Shown: positions 21,063 through 33,154, numbered from the stretch's first letter. The stretch: DNA of 64,000 nt from Brachycybe producta (GCA_036925085.1 JAUPFP010000006.1:5347984-5411983), one strand, 5' to 3'. The notes: generated by a model not told the origin, from the sequence alone. Numbers and translations are program-made.

Positions 21063-21660
21063 GTCGTCTAGAGCAGTTGTCTCCAAAGTGGAGTGCGCAA
21101 GGTGGTTCATGGGACGGTTCACGAGAATGGTGGTTGACGAGATTCGCAATCAATTGATATTTATTCAATTTTATTGATGATTGTGCGAGTAATTTACGAG
21201 AAAACAGCAAAAAAAAAACTTACAGATGCAGCGGACTTTCCTCGAATCCCGCGAATCTTAAAAAATATTCGAGATTCGAAAACTCGAATCTTCCCGCATT
21301 TTTCGTCTTTCCAATCTTTCGAATCCTAACCTAAAAAAAAAACTTAACAATTTTGGTAAAATTAGTTTTAACTCCGTTCACATCCAATAAAAAAAACCGG
21401 CGATTGTTGCAATTTCGGTCGTATACCCGGATCACCAATATCATCACCTTGTGGCGACCCTGAGTGCCACACTTGTTTTTTATTATTAATGATTTAATAC
21501 TTAATATTATTTCATGTATTTGTATCTTCTTAATGAATAATATAGGATTTTTATTTGAAGGATTAGAGAGATTCGGGAGATTTTTACTGATTCGAGAACC
21601 TTTTAGGATTCAGATTCGAATTCGAGAAAATTTAGGATTCGTCCCACCTCTAAAAAAACA
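21063..21660. repeat. GATTCGAGA-rich repeat, probable fold-back element
   Basis: Many copies of CGAATC and GATTCGA occur in opposite orientations: CTCGAATCCCGCGAATCTTA at 21240, then GATTCGGGAGATTTTTACTG, GATTCGAGAACC and GGATTCGTCCCACCTC toward 21650. Its left neighbour (CAGTTGTCTCCAAAGTGG at 21074) resembles a hAT-type terminus without a located partner. The 115-codon frame 21464-21811 crosses repeat sequence and is not credible. Confidence 0.5.
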
Positions 21661-22108
21661 TAAAACAATCACCCTGTACAAAACACATAGCCTACTCGTA
21701 AATTGTTCAAGGAAAATAAAAAAGGCGTCAGAGCTCAGTTCTAAAAATGCTGAAGTGAATGAAAATTTTCTCCTCTTTGTAAAAAGGAAGCAAAAAAAAA
21801 AACACATTTAAACTATTTTGAAACTGCAGATTTGAAACCAAATTGCATTTTCAGTTCAGTTGGTCAACTAACTGAGGATTTAATGCAAAGTGAGCTTATT
21901 TTTATTTTGCGCATTCATTCATTCATTTATTCAGTGCACTAATTAAGGTTACATACAACAAATTAATAAAGCTTGCGAAGCACTATATGCTTGAAAGAAG
22001 TTGCATTGCCATTGCATTTATCATTTCATTCCTACTCGACTATTTAGTTTTTGGATATTTTTCAAATAAAAGCATGTATACCTCAAAAAAGAAAGGAATG
22101 AATATAAT
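21661..22108. other. No gene seen
   Basis: AT-rich spacer. Confidence 0.4.
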
Positions 22109-22851
22109 AAGAGGCTACATCGCAAATTAATTTTGAAAAATCTCCACAAAGAGTGCTAGCATCGTTTTTCTATTGAGCCCATAGACCCAATGTTAAAGAA
22201 AACAATGTTAATTTTTAAAATAACACAGTCGCAGCAATAGGTTTTTTTTTCATATTTAATATTGTCCAATTTTGATGGTTCAAAGTGCAATGTGCACCTT
22301 AAATATATGCTGATCGAGTGAAATGATGATAAAAAAAATTGGTAAGTGCGGTTATATTTTTAATAAAATCTATTTCAAAATCACGAATTTCTAACAGTTC
22401 TGTTAACACTATTGAGTACGTCCAAATAAGGAAAAAAAATCCATTAAAATGCTCGTAAAAATACGTAAAATAATTTTTAAAAACCAGCAAAAAAATCAGC
22501 ACGTGCGCCATTGTGTGGTTGTGGTTTTTTAAAATTATTTTTAGATATTTTTACGAGCATTTTAATCGATGTTTTTTTTTTCTTATTTGTGCGTACTCAA
22601 TGGAGTTTAACATAAAAGTTAGAAATTCGCGATTTTGAAATAGTTTTTTAAAAATATAACTGCACTTACCAATTTTTTGTCATTCTATCACTCGATCAGC
22701 ATATACATGTATTTAAACTTATTGCCGCTGCGACTGTGTATTTTAAGAATTAACGTTTCTTCTTTAACATTGGGTCTATGAACTCAATAGAAAAACGATG
22801 CTAGCGCTCTTTGTGGAGATTTTTCGAAGTAATTTTGTTATGTAGCCTCTT
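22109..22851. mobile_element. Full fold-back MITE, AGAGGCTAC family
   Basis: The ends AAGAGGCTACATCGCAAATT and AATTTTGTTATGTAGCCTCTT are the tips of arms of about 350 bp that pair almost to the centre (about 22480-22540). Shared arm blocks include CTCCACAAAGAGTGCTAGCATC, CCCATAGACCCAATGTTAAAG and CTGATCGAGTGATAG. TTAA is intact on the right flank and altered on the left, so a TTAA or TA target is possible. No coding sequence; extensive pairing would give a long hairpin if transcribed. Confidence 0.9.
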
Positions 22852-23243
22852 AAATAGATACGCATATATTCAAAATTAAAAGAACCGTTAGACCTATTTT
22901 TTTTGGAAGTTATTATTGTTTAAAATTTATTTTTAAGGGTATAACAGAAATTTTTAGTTTTCAAAAAAGTTATTTTTTTGTTTGTAAGCAATATTGTTAA
23001 GTACTATTTTTGACACACTTTACATTTAGTGTTTTTTTTATTTTTATAAAAAAAAGTCTAACTGAAATTTCATCACTTTGTTGCATTAGCGTAATTGCAT
23101 TGTTTACTCTTTCTTTGTTCTGTATAATGTATATAGATAGACCTTTCGCTATGTAGACTTTATTATACCGAGTGGCGCAGGTAAAACAATCCATTGGTTT
23201 AAAAACTGAATATTATAAATTGTTATTTAAGCCAAACCTAAGC
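22852..23243. other. No gene seen
   Basis: AT-rich spacer. The sequence ACCGAGTGGCGCAGGTAAAA near 23168 recurs as AAAGTGGCGCAGGTAAAATG at 61850 and as TTTTACTTGCGCCACACGGT near 24990 (inverted), so it probably belongs to a larger repeat. Confidence 0.45.
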
Positions 23244-23836
23244 TTAAGGTGGCTTTATAGAGATATTCATTTTGTTTTTGTCTCTCCAGACAGCGCCACG
23301 TCAGTGGCTAACGTTATGCTTCATAGTCGTTTTTTATAAAATTTGGACGCAAAAACGTCAGGCGAACGTTTTTTTTTTTTTTTTTTTAGTTTGCAAAATA
23401 ATTTGACCTTTCTTTTCATAATATTAGGTTTATGAAAAAAAATCAAATTACTTTAATAACTAAAATGGTAAAATATTATGCTAAAAGTTTTTTTTTATGG
23501 CAATATCTTAAATAATAAACATTTTATAGCAGTTTGAAATGAAGAACTATTTTCGCCTTATTTCTAACTGTCATAAAAAGTTTATTTTTAAAGATATTAT
23601 CGTGAGAAAAAAAAAACACTTTTAGCATTATCACCAACTATTCTAGTTTCTAAAACACTTCCGGTTTTTTTTTTCATAATGCTTCTCCCGATAAACGTTC
23701 GCTTTACAATTATAAGTTTTCACAAAATCGCAGGTCGGGGGAGGAAGAAACCTTCTATAGAACATATGATACCCACGCAGGCGCGCGCCATCTGGAATGA
23801 TGAAAACAAAATAAATATCTAGAAAGCCACCTTTAA
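23244..23836. mobile_element. TTAA-flanked MITE, AAGGTGGCT family (copy 1)
   Basis: The left end TTAAGGTGGCTTTATAGAGA.. and right end ..TATCTAGAAAGCCACCTTTAA are inverted for about 35 bp. The interior includes AAATTTGGACGCAAAAACGTC and the core AGAAACTAGAATAGTTGG (minus sense), shared with 46.93-47.27 kb. TTAA at each side suggests piggyBac-type mobilisation. No transposase. Confidence 0.8.
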
Positions 23837-24326
23837 AGTTACAAATTTACAATTTTTCCATAGATTCACTATAGAGAAGTTTGTTTTGTTGGTGTTGTTT
23901 TAAGCTTGTTGCTTAGCTTTCTTTTAATCTTTAAACAAGGGATGTTTTTTGTCTACGCAGTTGAAAATTGACCCAGTTGTTTACAAAATTAACATTTCTT
24001 TGTGCAAAATTTATAAAAAAAAATATCTGTTAATATTTAATAAATTATGGTATTTAGCAATTCAATATAGTAAGAAAAAGCTTTTTGTAATTATTCAATT
24101 AAGAATAACTATTTACTAGTATTTAAGCTCGCAGAAGAAGAAAAACGACATTTTGAACATTGTTTTCAAAAATGTCTTCTCTTTACCAATAATTAATTAA
24201 TTATTAGTTAATCTTTTTGAATTTTGTAGGCCTACAATTGAATTTTTGTTGGGTTGTTGTTGCATACAAAATTATTTATATTTTTCGATTGTCTTGCTTT
24301 CGAAGTTTCTGAAGATAATTAACTTT

Positions 24327-24979
24327 TTAAGGTGGCTGAATAGATATTTATTTTGTTTTTGTCATGCTCTCGGATAGCGCCACCGCATTGGTTTTTTTTA
24401 TAGAAAATTTGGACACAGCACCATCAAGGGAGTTTTTTTTTAGAAATAAAATTCAGAAAAAAAGTACAATTGTTTTCAAAACTAGAATGGTAGAAGATTA
24501 TACTAAGTTTTTTCATGACAATATCTTAAAAATTAATCATTTTATAGCAGTTTTAAAATGATCCGTTTTTATGTTTTTCCATTGACATTTTTATGATTTC
24601 GGATTTTTCAAACTGTCATAAAAAAAGTTTATTTTAAAAGATATCATCATGAAACAAAACTTATAACATTACCACCAACTTACTACTCTAGTTTCTAAAA
24701 CACTTTGAATGTTTTTTGTAATGTTTCTCCTAAAAAATGTTTGCTTGAAAAACATAAATTTTTTTCAAAAACAGGGCCGGCCTTAGAGTATACGAGGCCT
24801 GATGCATCAAGCGATGAGCGGGGCCGGGAGAAAAAAAATGTTTAGTCAGAAGCACGGGGCCAAAAGCGCTTGCCTCGCTTGCCTTGCCCTAACGTCGGCC
24901 TTACTGAAAATATACTACCGTTACTGTAGTGGCGTCATCCGAGGGTGGTGACAAAAAAATATCTATTCAGCCACCTTAA
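24327..24979. mobile_element. TTAA-flanked MITE, AAGGTGGCT family (copy 2)
   Basis: The left end TTAAGGTGGCTGAATAGATA and right end TATCTATTCAGCCACCTTAA match perfectly over 20 bp; the pairing continues through the ATAGCGCCACC block. TTAA is at both edges (24327-24330 and 24976-24979). A smaller element is nested at 24772-24905. Confidence 0.9.
24772..24905. mobile_element. Small CAGGGCCGGCCTTA element nested in TTAA MITE
   Basis: It starts CAGGGCCGGCCTTAGAG and ends CTAACGTCGGCCTTACTG, with an interior of GC-rich sequence (CGGGGCC, GCTTGCCTCGCTTGCC). The ends resemble hAT-type CAG..CTG termini. No target duplication could be read. Confidence 0.5.
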
Positions 24980-25546
24980 ACGGGATTCGTTTTACTTGCG
25001 CCACACGGTATAATAGACACAAGTTGAGGGTTTTATTTTGAAAAGAATGTTTTCACACAAGAAAAAAAACAACAGACACACAGTGCAAGAAGTGACATAC
25101 TTTATTAATTGTCGTCTATCTCAAAACGTTGTGTGCATTTCAGAATAAGTTACTATATTTTCTCTCTTTTCGTTTTTTTCTCTCTTTCTTTTATTTATTC
25201 ATCTCATGAAATTTATAAGCCGTATGTCATTGTTAACTTTATTTGCATATCTCTCAAATATGCAGCACAGCAGTTGTTGTCGCAAAAGCGTTTGCATTCA
25301 TTTTTTTTGTGTGTGTGTGTGTGTGGATAGTGTGTCCTATTCTAGTATTGTTTCTATCTGCATCGTTTGTGTCTAGATATGTTTTTGTGTTGCACTCTTA
25401 AAGCTGAGTTTACACTACATACACTACATGCAACACTTTAGTACAGTGCTGCTTAATGCAATTTGTACTGTACGTGCATACTAGTCAACAATTTGATGTG
25501 TGCGTTTCATGGTACACATCAAACTGTTGACACAACTCACCAATAG
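24980..25546. other. Spacer with (TG)n and an isolated MITE end
   Basis: (TG)n at 25309-25325. From 25399, TAAAGCTGAGTTTACACTACA looks like the left end of a TTCACAC-type MITE, but no matching right end was found. Confidence 0.5.
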
Positions 25547-26128
25547 TAAGGTTGGCCCTAGACGTAACGTTTATCTGCGCAAATTTAACTTCACATTTCT
25601 CTACCCACTCTATGCCGCGCGCCGTTAATTCAAATAGTGACATCACTAATTCCGAATATTTTTTAGGGTTGTGGAGTCGTTACATAACTGTTCGAGTGTG
25701 ACTCCTGTAATTTGAAATTTGTAATTCGACTCTTTCTGATTAATTCTGACTCCAGTACGACTCCGACTGACTCTGACAAACAAAAATAAAAAAAATTGGT
25801 TCTTAAAAATAGCATGGCTTCAATTATGTCCGATTTCATCGATACTCTCAAATCAGATTTTAGAATTCGGAAAGAGCAGAAAATAATTTTTCCATAGATA
25901 CCTGAGTCGGTGGTAAAGCTCTAGCGGTTAGAGCGGCATTTTGCGTAATCTCAGGCTACGTCAATATTGCTGCATCTTTAAAGACTCAATTTTCATGTTC
26001 GGTCAATCATTTTTCGTGTGGAGTTGGAGTAGTTTACTTTATACCGACTACACAGCCCACATCCCTAGCATGTTTGGCATAGAGCGGTTGACAAGTGCAG
26101 TAAAACGTTACGTCTAGGGCCGGCCTTA
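25547..26128. mobile_element. MITE with TAAGGCCGGCCCTAGACGTAACG ends
   Basis: The left end TAAGGTTGGCCCTAGACGTA and right end TACGTCTAGGGCCGGCCTTA are inverted with two mismatches, and the pairing runs on through ACGTTT. At 25925-25945 the interior has a tRNA D-arm-like stretch, AGCTCTAGCGGTTAGAGCGG, but no good B box. Non-coding. Confidence 0.85.
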
Positions 26129-26342
26129 GGGAAGAATCATCACACACGCATAATAAATCCTACTTAATTTCACTTCCTACTGAAAGCCTTCCTAGAGCTC
26201 AACAAACCTGTCTCTGAAAAATATTTCTGAAATACAAATTAGAATCTGAAATCGTGAATGACGTCTAGTGAGAGGATGATGACAACAAATGGCAAAATTG
26301 AAAGAACAACATGTGGTCGGCCATTAAAAATAGGGGCATAAG

Positions 26343-26661
26343 ATCGTATCCAGGGACAGACATTCGGACCCACAGGGCCCGTGACTGCGGGGGCACAGGA
26401 GGTTTGGTTGTGCCGTGTTAAGATGGTTTGTGGGCACGCTAGTTTTAATTTAGAAAACTTATAATGTTAATTACTTTTTAAGCTATTCAAAAATATGATT
26501 TCACCTTTTCAAATATATTTTAGGGTGTTGCAAAATAGTTAAAGGAATACTGGCTCACCATCTGTGGAGACCGGAACTAACTATGCCCCGACTTCTAAAG
26601 GGGGCACACAATTTTAAGTGACTGGGGAGCAACCAAACCAAGCTCAACTATTGATCGTATC
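26343..26661. mobile_element. hAT-type MITE with 8-bp TSD ATCGTATC
   Basis: The element 26351-26653 (303 bp) begins CAGGGACAGACATTCGGACC and ends AAGCTCAACTATTG. ATCGTATC flanks it on both sides, and the shared sequence extends to 9 bp with the preceding G. The terminal inversion is short, but the exact duplication is strong evidence. Non-coding. Confidence 0.85.
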
Positions 26662-28258
26662 CCATGGTTTTTCTACATTTGGTTATGGTTACACTGCTGC
26701 AGTGTGACACTTTTTTAATTTTTCATTTTACAAGGTTCTGAAATAATATTAAAAACATTATTCAGAACCTTCTGTAAATGACATCTTTTTTAGAAGAAGA
26801 ATGTTTGAAAAGCCATCATTTTAGAAGGTTTTTGTTGAGCTCTAGGAATGCCTTCAGGTATTTAGCACAAGCGCCATATAGCTTTCAGTGTAAATGGCCA
26901 TAGAAATATTCTGATTTTTTATTTCTATTTCTGTTTTCTGGTGTTCTTTTTTAATCTGTTTGATTCTTCCCTAATTCTTAGTAACACCAAATTATTTCGT
27001 GACTTTGCGACAGTATGTTTAGTAGTGTGACCCTTGCTTTAAACGATTTGTTTTTCTTGCTCAGTCTTCTGTTTGGTTACTTTCAAAGTTTCGTTTTTCA
27101 AATTCAAAATACACAACAAAAAACGTATATTTATGTTTTGATATAATGTTTTTTTGTTGTTGTTATATATTTATATAAGATATTTGCTGATTGGTAGCCA
27201 TTATTTCAGTTAGTATCCGGCCCCGCAGGATGGGAAAACATTTGATAACCTATGTGTCCTATATGAGTATCCAGCAAGATGTTAGATTATGTGTATTATT
27301 ACATATTGTAAAGCATTACTGTGCTACATTCCTTTGAATGGGTGCATCATAAATATTATGTTTTTTTTTCTTCTTTCCATTCTTGTTTATATTGCATTGT
27401 TTGTTTCCTTTTTGGTGGGATTCTCCTTTATTTTTTTTTATTTTTTTGCTCCAAAAAATGGTCTTAGTTCTTTCGAAAACGGTTAAAGTATTTGTATTGC
27501 TAAAACGTGACTTGGAACCATAAAAAAAAGGTCTCTGATTTGAAATTTAGTAGCAATTTTTTTCTGCTTCTTCTTACTGAAGAAGAATGTTTTTGATGGA
27601 AGTTTATGAAGTCACTGTTACAAACACATTTTTTGAAATAAAAACCTGTTTTTTAAGTTTGACAAAAAAATTGTATTAAAATTCTTCAGATCAGTTTCCA
27701 ATATCTTGAGTTGAATATTAAAAAAAATGCTGTATCAGAAAAAAAAAAGAGAGGCTTTTTTTTCTTACAAAAAAAAAAGAGCCAAAAAATGCTTGTGATG
27801 ATCAAAAGAACTTTTTCTTTTCTTTTGCTTTTTTCGGGGGTTTTTTTTTGTGATGTCTTATGGGACTTTGAATGTGCAAGAACATTTTGGGGCATAGTTT
27901 TCTAGCTAACATGTATTGTATACGTGACAGGAAAGGTTGAATTTGTTTCATATATATACCTGCACATTCACACAGAATAACACATGTGATGTTGTGTATG
28001 TGTTTGTGTTGTTAGCACACAGTAATAGGGATCTGTCTGTTTGTCTTTGTGTTTGTGGACGGATCTGGAATTGCTTTGCCAATGTGATCGACAACTGCAT
28101 TGGTTTCTTATTTTGTTTGCTTTACATTGCATAATATTGCATGAGAGAGGGGATTCACTGATGCAACATACGCATACATATATATAGCATATTATGTTGT
28201 ATAAATTGCTGCTATTCAGAAATATCTGCTATTTGAGTCAAGCTATCCTATGTGTCCA
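26662..28258. other. No gene seen; AT-rich
   Basis: T-rich DNA with low-complexity frames (27289-27486, 27686-27905). A weak hairpin of A-runs around AGAGAGGCTTTTTTT lies at 27738-27785. Confidence 0.45.
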
Positions 28259-29130
28259 GGGGCCTATTTCTCAAAAGTATAAGGCTTGTAATACAAGCAA
28301 ATTCACTTGTATAATTATAACTTTTTACATGTTTGTTTTTCTGAAAACTACACTTGTAAAAAAATAACTTGTAAAAACTGACTTTTGACAATTGTAACTT
28401 GTAATTTTACAAGTTTAACTATGGTTCTGTTTCTCGAAACATTTTTTTATAAGTTGTTACTTGTAAAATACAGGACGATTTTTACAATTCTCAAGAAGAG
28501 ACTTTCATCCAAACTTTACATGTGTAGTCTAGTAGATAAATAAAGGTTAAAAGGTTAAAGTGAGTTTGTTTTTTACCTTTGTTTTTTAATTATTATTTCA
28601 TTTCTTAAAAATAATAATATTATAATAGTGGATAAAAGTAAGGTTATTAATTTAAAGTGTAATTAATTCATTGCTGTTCATTGGCTTCTGTGTTAAAGTT
28701 TCAGTTTGACAGCAACATTCAAAACAAAACAGCAAAAAGAAAACAAAAAAAAGATGAATATTAAAAAAAAACCAATGCCTGCCTGTAAAACTAAATACTG
28801 TTATCTTTATTTTTGGAAAAAAAAAATTACGAAAATTGTGCCAGTAATTTATCAGAAAACAGCAAAATAATTTACTGGTGCAGCGAATTTTCCATAGAGT
28901 TAGTTCTATGTTAAAGTTTCGTCTGCTAACGTCTTATAGGGAGCCATATTAAGTTACGTGTATACTGGAGTGCCAATATTCGTACGATGCGATGACGACT
29001 TGTAAAAGTTACAAGACTTGTGAATTTTTTTTTGAGAAACGGAATTTACAATACAAGTCCTTGTGAAAAATGTACTTGTAGCTTGTGAACTTGTAAACTT
29101 GTAGAATTGTATTTTTGAAACACAAGGCCC
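28259..29130. mobile_element. Element with GGGGCCTATTTCTCAAAAGTA ends and ACTTGTAA iterons
   Basis: The left end GGGGCCTATTTCTCAAAAGT is inverted on the right as TTTTTGAAACACAAGGCCC. ACTTGTAA, CTTGTAAA and their complements recur more than fifteen times near both ends (28285-28455 and 29000-29110), forming sub-terminal iterons. The middle (28550-28960) is AT-rich. Non-coding. Confidence 0.7.
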
Positions 29131-30599
29131 AGACCGTTATGTAGCCTTTCACCTTATGGTTCGCCTTTGAAGCTTAAACACTGCGTGCAAATTCGCTAAT
29201 CTTATAAATGAGCCACCTGACAAGTAAAAAATCTTTTGGCCAATTTGCCAAGTCGTCTATTCGGTCAATTGGTATTCTGTGTTGGTGACTCAAGGCCGTG
29301 TTCTTAATGCTTACTTGCACTCAAACTGCTACCAAAGTCACATTTCATGTGTTTTTTTGTTGGTATTTCTAATACAATGGGTAAACTGAGAAAAACAAAA
29401 TGGCTCGATAAAAATCGTTTAATGGGCCATAAGAAACTCCGAAATGTTCAGAACCCCAGTTGGTTCCAGTTATATACTGGCCTGGGCGGCAAGCAGGTGG
29501 CAAATGTCGCGCCGGCATCGGTCCTTCAAGGCACCGGTGCGCAAAACATTCACAACATTCAAACATCGCATAAGGATATGTATTTCGAAAACTACAGTGT
29601 AACACCTACACTTTAGTAAATTAAGGTGGTTGTTTGAAAATTAAAAAAAATATTGGATTATAACAAGCCGATAGGATCTGGAAATTAGAATTCGCCTGAA
29701 AGCCTTGCAAAACTGTAGCCCTTGAAGCCTCTACCATTTTAATTATTTTGAGACCCTATTTTCGCGCCCTGAGCTTTGCGACCTTGGGCGCCTCCATTGC
29801 CTTGCCTTAGTTATACTGCTCTTTGCTTGACCCAAGTAGCATTCTCTGATAGCAGGATTATCGACCACTTATATATTTTTTTGTAACTTGTCCTTCTAAG
29901 GCTCTTGTTATTGGTTTTTTTCTTTCTTTCTTCTTCTTCTTCTTCATTCTTGCATGTTCCAAATGGACCAAGACGTGGTCACACATAAACCTCTGATCCT
30001 GATGTTTTCACACTGCCCTTAGTTATTGGTTGGCAGAATTTATGATGCCAAATAATATCACAAACAAGCGTCTCAACATACTGTAGTATTGTATTGGACT
30101 TTATATTGTGACTTCCATACACACTTTTGGCTCGTATAATGTGTGTGTTGATCGGAATTGCAACCGACATATGTGAACAAAGTAATTTGAACTATATTGA
30201 TCCCGGTTTATCCTGTGCGAAATTAAAGTTTTGTAATAGAAAATCCCATTGCGGATTTATTACAAAATATAGTTGTTATATACAGTATATATATATATGG
30301 GATTTAGAATAACTTAGATTATATCCAGGAATCTCAGGGTTATCTGAGACGATTAACAGTAATAAAAACTTAAATCTGTCTGTCTGGAACGCGTGCCCGT
30401 CATAAGGCGGGGATATTGGAATAAGGGGGCAATAGAGGATGTTGCCCGTACTAGGATGTTAACATTTTAAATATATGTTAAAAGGATGTTAACATTTTAG
30501 ATATTATATAACAGATGTACACCACAATCTAGTGGTGAAAGGTTATAATAGTTACCACTGACACAACGTTAGAGGGTTCCACGTCAGACCGTTCTAAAC
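29131..30599. other. No gene recognised; GC-rich ORF-bearing patch at 29.35-29.62 kb
   Basis: At 29347-29616 (+) and 29369-29605 (-) overlapping frames of 89 and 78 codons occur in a GC-richer patch containing the palindrome GCACCGGTGC. Neither has a recognisable motif, and their mutual overlap argues for a repeat. The remainder is AT-rich, with a short (TCT)n near 29930. Confidence 0.35.
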
Positions 30600-30698
30600 A
30601 GGGAGAGCGAAAGAGGGGAAGAGAGGGAGAGGGAGAGAGACAGAGAAAGGGAGAGAGGAGAGAAAGGATGGGAGAGAGATGTGGGTGCTTATATAATT

Positions 30699-30742
<44 letters not shown>

Positions 30743-30743
30743 C
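30600..30743. repeat. GGGAGA-rich tract followed by (AAT)n
   Basis: A purine-only tract of GAGAGG/GGGAGA units (30600-30681) precedes about fourteen AAT units (30699-30742). Confidence 0.95.
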
Positions 30744-31339
30744 ATTGAACATTATTGAATTGTTAAGTTCGTATTTTATTTTTTTGACAGTGCATTTTGT
30801 ATTCAGCGCTTATACTCTGGTCCTTATGGCACAAGGTTTCATGACCTATTCTGATTTTAACTCAATTGATGAATCTATTTGTTGAAACGTCGGCTCTCGT
30901 TTTTATTCTTGAAGATTCTATCATTGAGATCATTGTATCTGAGACCAATGATTCATTCGTCCATATGTTCATTTATTCGTTTAAAACCTCTTCTTGTGCA
31001 GATTTAATTCAAAGAGACTTTTTTGTTCTAAGAAAACCACTATACGTCTAATGCTCTGGCCAGGTTTACTTGATATTACTGCTTTTTGCGAACTGATTAG
31101 TGACATGATGATAGGGGTAACCCTACATTGTTATTTGGCAAGACCATTATTCTACAGTAAGTTCATACATTCATATGGATCGCTGTTTTTGCAAATATTA
31201 ATGATATTTATTTACATTGATGAAAAGTTACAAGTGAAAAATATGCAAAGTAAGGATAAACATATTACTTTCAAACTATCATCACTTGCAAAATATCAAA
31301 AGTATCATTAAAAATATCATTAATGTTTGCAAAAACACG
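30744..31339. other. No gene seen
   Basis: Frames at 30866-31311 lack recognisable domains and conserved composition. Confidence 0.4.
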
Positions 31340-32004
31340 GTTCCATACAGGGGCGTAGCTAGGCAACCGCAAGACCCGCAACTGCGGAGGGGGGGGGGCG
31401 CAAAAAACGAAATGAAAGTTATGTATTTTCAAAAATAATTGAATAAATTAAGCGAGTGATTTCGAATTGCTTGCTTAATTTATTCAGTTAATTTCGAAAA
31501 TAAATCGACTTTTTTTACTTTTAAAAACTATGTACTTGTACCAGTAAAATCTTCATAGAGATCAATGGGCACGATGGAGCGGTCGGAACAATGGTAGGAA
31601 TAGTCGGGAAAATAGTAAGAACAGTCGGAAGGTTAGATTTAGTTAAATTAACCTTGTTGCAGGGTGGTTAGGGTTAAAGAATTATTAAATAAAAATTAGT
31701 CCATTGTTCGACTGTTTCCTAATTTGATTAACGGGAGGAACGGTCGGAACAATGGACAAATTTGTTTTAATAATTTTATAAAAAATGGGGGGCTGAGCCC
31801 CCAGACCCCCTGCAACAAGCTTAATTTCTTAACCTTTTCTGACCTTCCGACTGTTCCTACTGTTGTTCATACCTGTTCCGCCATTCATCAAAATAGCACC
31901 CCCACCCAGTATGAGGGCTATTTGGAGAGGGAGGTAAGGGGGCGCAAAGTTTTATGTTTCGGGGGGGGGGGGCAACAAAGCCTAGCTACGTCACTGGTTC
32001 CATA
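31340..32004. mobile_element. hAT-type element with 8-bp TSD GTTCCATA
   Basis: The element 31348-31996 (649 bp) starts CAGGGGCGTAGCTAGGCAAC and ends GCCTAGCTACGTCACTG, with GTTCCATA on both sides. G-runs sit inside both ends. The interior has repeated GGTCGGAACAATGG and TCCGACTGTTCCTAC in opposing orientations, plus CCCCCTGCAACAAGCTTAAT, a motif shared with the 7.2 kb repeat. The 133-codon frame 31724-32125 runs out through the right end and is not a transposase. Confidence 0.95.
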
Positions 32005-33154
32005 CATTCAAGACGTTCATTTGACGTTAATTGGTGGTAGCAAGCCACCCATCCTAAGCCATGTAGACTTGAACAATGAACATAGCTTATTGATCTATTG
32101 TGAGCTAACACAAAATATACTTTAAAGTTTTCTATGAAGTATTTTGGATAAAACACACACATACGCACAAAAGTTTTTCTAGTTTTTTGTTATAAAAAAA
32201 TTCATTCCATTGTATTTCTGGTTTTTCAGCTTTGGCAGTGAAGTGAATTGTATTTTCAATCAGTTTTCTGGATCAGTTTATATTTAATTGTATCCGCAGC
32301 CCAGTAGTTTGTGTTGTATGACTTCGGATCTTGACCTTTTATTTACTTTTCCATACAGTTTTATGTTAGAGTCACTTCCACTAGAAAATAATGAAATTGA
32401 TTCTGCTTCAACCATTATTTATTTATTGTTAAAAACAGAACAGAATTTTTTTTTTCATATACTGATTCTTTTAATCAAAGATTGTTTGTTAAAAAAATAT
32501 GTAGCCTGTGGGTAGTGAGAACATGCCCCCTCTCATTGGTGCAGGGTTTTGCTATGATATTATCTTGAATTCCTCTGAAAGGGAATATCCCAGTCCTAAT
32601 ATAATGCTATTGCATTACTAATGTTAAAGCTAAAGCTAATGCTATGTTAAATATTGAAGCAACAGTGGCGTAGCTAAGCCATAAGTACTTCAAGCGTTTT
32701 ACTTAAACTTTTTTTAACTTAAACTTAAACTTTTTACAGTCAACTTTAACACAAGGTTCTATGCAAGGTTGTATGCACATGTCATGAGGAGAAATATATT
32801 CAGTTAAATGCTTTCAGCAAAATGCATTTACATTAAATGTAATGAAATCTTTTTATTGTGTTTTCGAAAGAAGAAAATTGAAACTGTTTTGGAAACTTGA
32901 AGAATGACTGGATGGATATTCTCAATAATGAAGTTTTCGATACATTTTATCTTCATATCTCTAAAAAAAAATAAACTTGTTATGGCAATTTTGAACTTTC
33001 AATTTTTGTTTTTCCCCTTATAAGTTGGGCCTAAAATTGAAAAGAAAACTGTCTGATAACATCTAAAAACGACTATTTGATTATTTTCAAACCACCATGA
33101 TAAATTTATTGTTAAAAAATCTCAACTTCAAATACTCTTGTATTATTTAAGTTA
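32005..33154. other. No gene seen; orphan hAT-type end
   Basis: At about 32665, CAGTGGCGTAGCTAAGCC matches the termini of the element at 31348, but no partner end is nearby. The rest is AT-rich. Confidence 0.5.

Noticed and set aside
21063..21110. hAT element from CAGTTGTCTCCAAAGTGG with flank GTCTAGAG
   Set aside because: No matching right terminus or second GTCTAGAG was located in the following kilobases, so limits cannot be supported.
21464..21811. 115-codon plus-strand frame
   Set aside because: It covers the GATTCGAGA repeat and A-rich DNA; residues are lysine-rich low complexity and there is no family resemblance.
25910..25990. tRNA gene suggested by AGCTCTAGCGGTTAGAGCGG
   Set aside because: The D-arm resemblance is good but no B box or acceptor stem closes, and it sits in the middle of a TIR element.
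29347..29616. Overlapping 89- and 78-codon frames as a possible small gene
   Set aside because: Both strands are open over the same GC-rich patch, no motif is recognisable and there are no splice signals or Kozak context to favour one. Retained only as an unexplained patch.
30600..30743. CRISPR-like or regulatory array
   Set aside because: It is a purine tract plus trinucleotide microsatellite without spacers; CRISPR is not expected in animal nuclear DNA.
31724..32125. 133-codon plus-strand frame
   Set aside because: It starts inside a hAT-type MITE and reads through its right terminus and target duplication into flanking DNA. A G-run supplies glycines. Not a gene.
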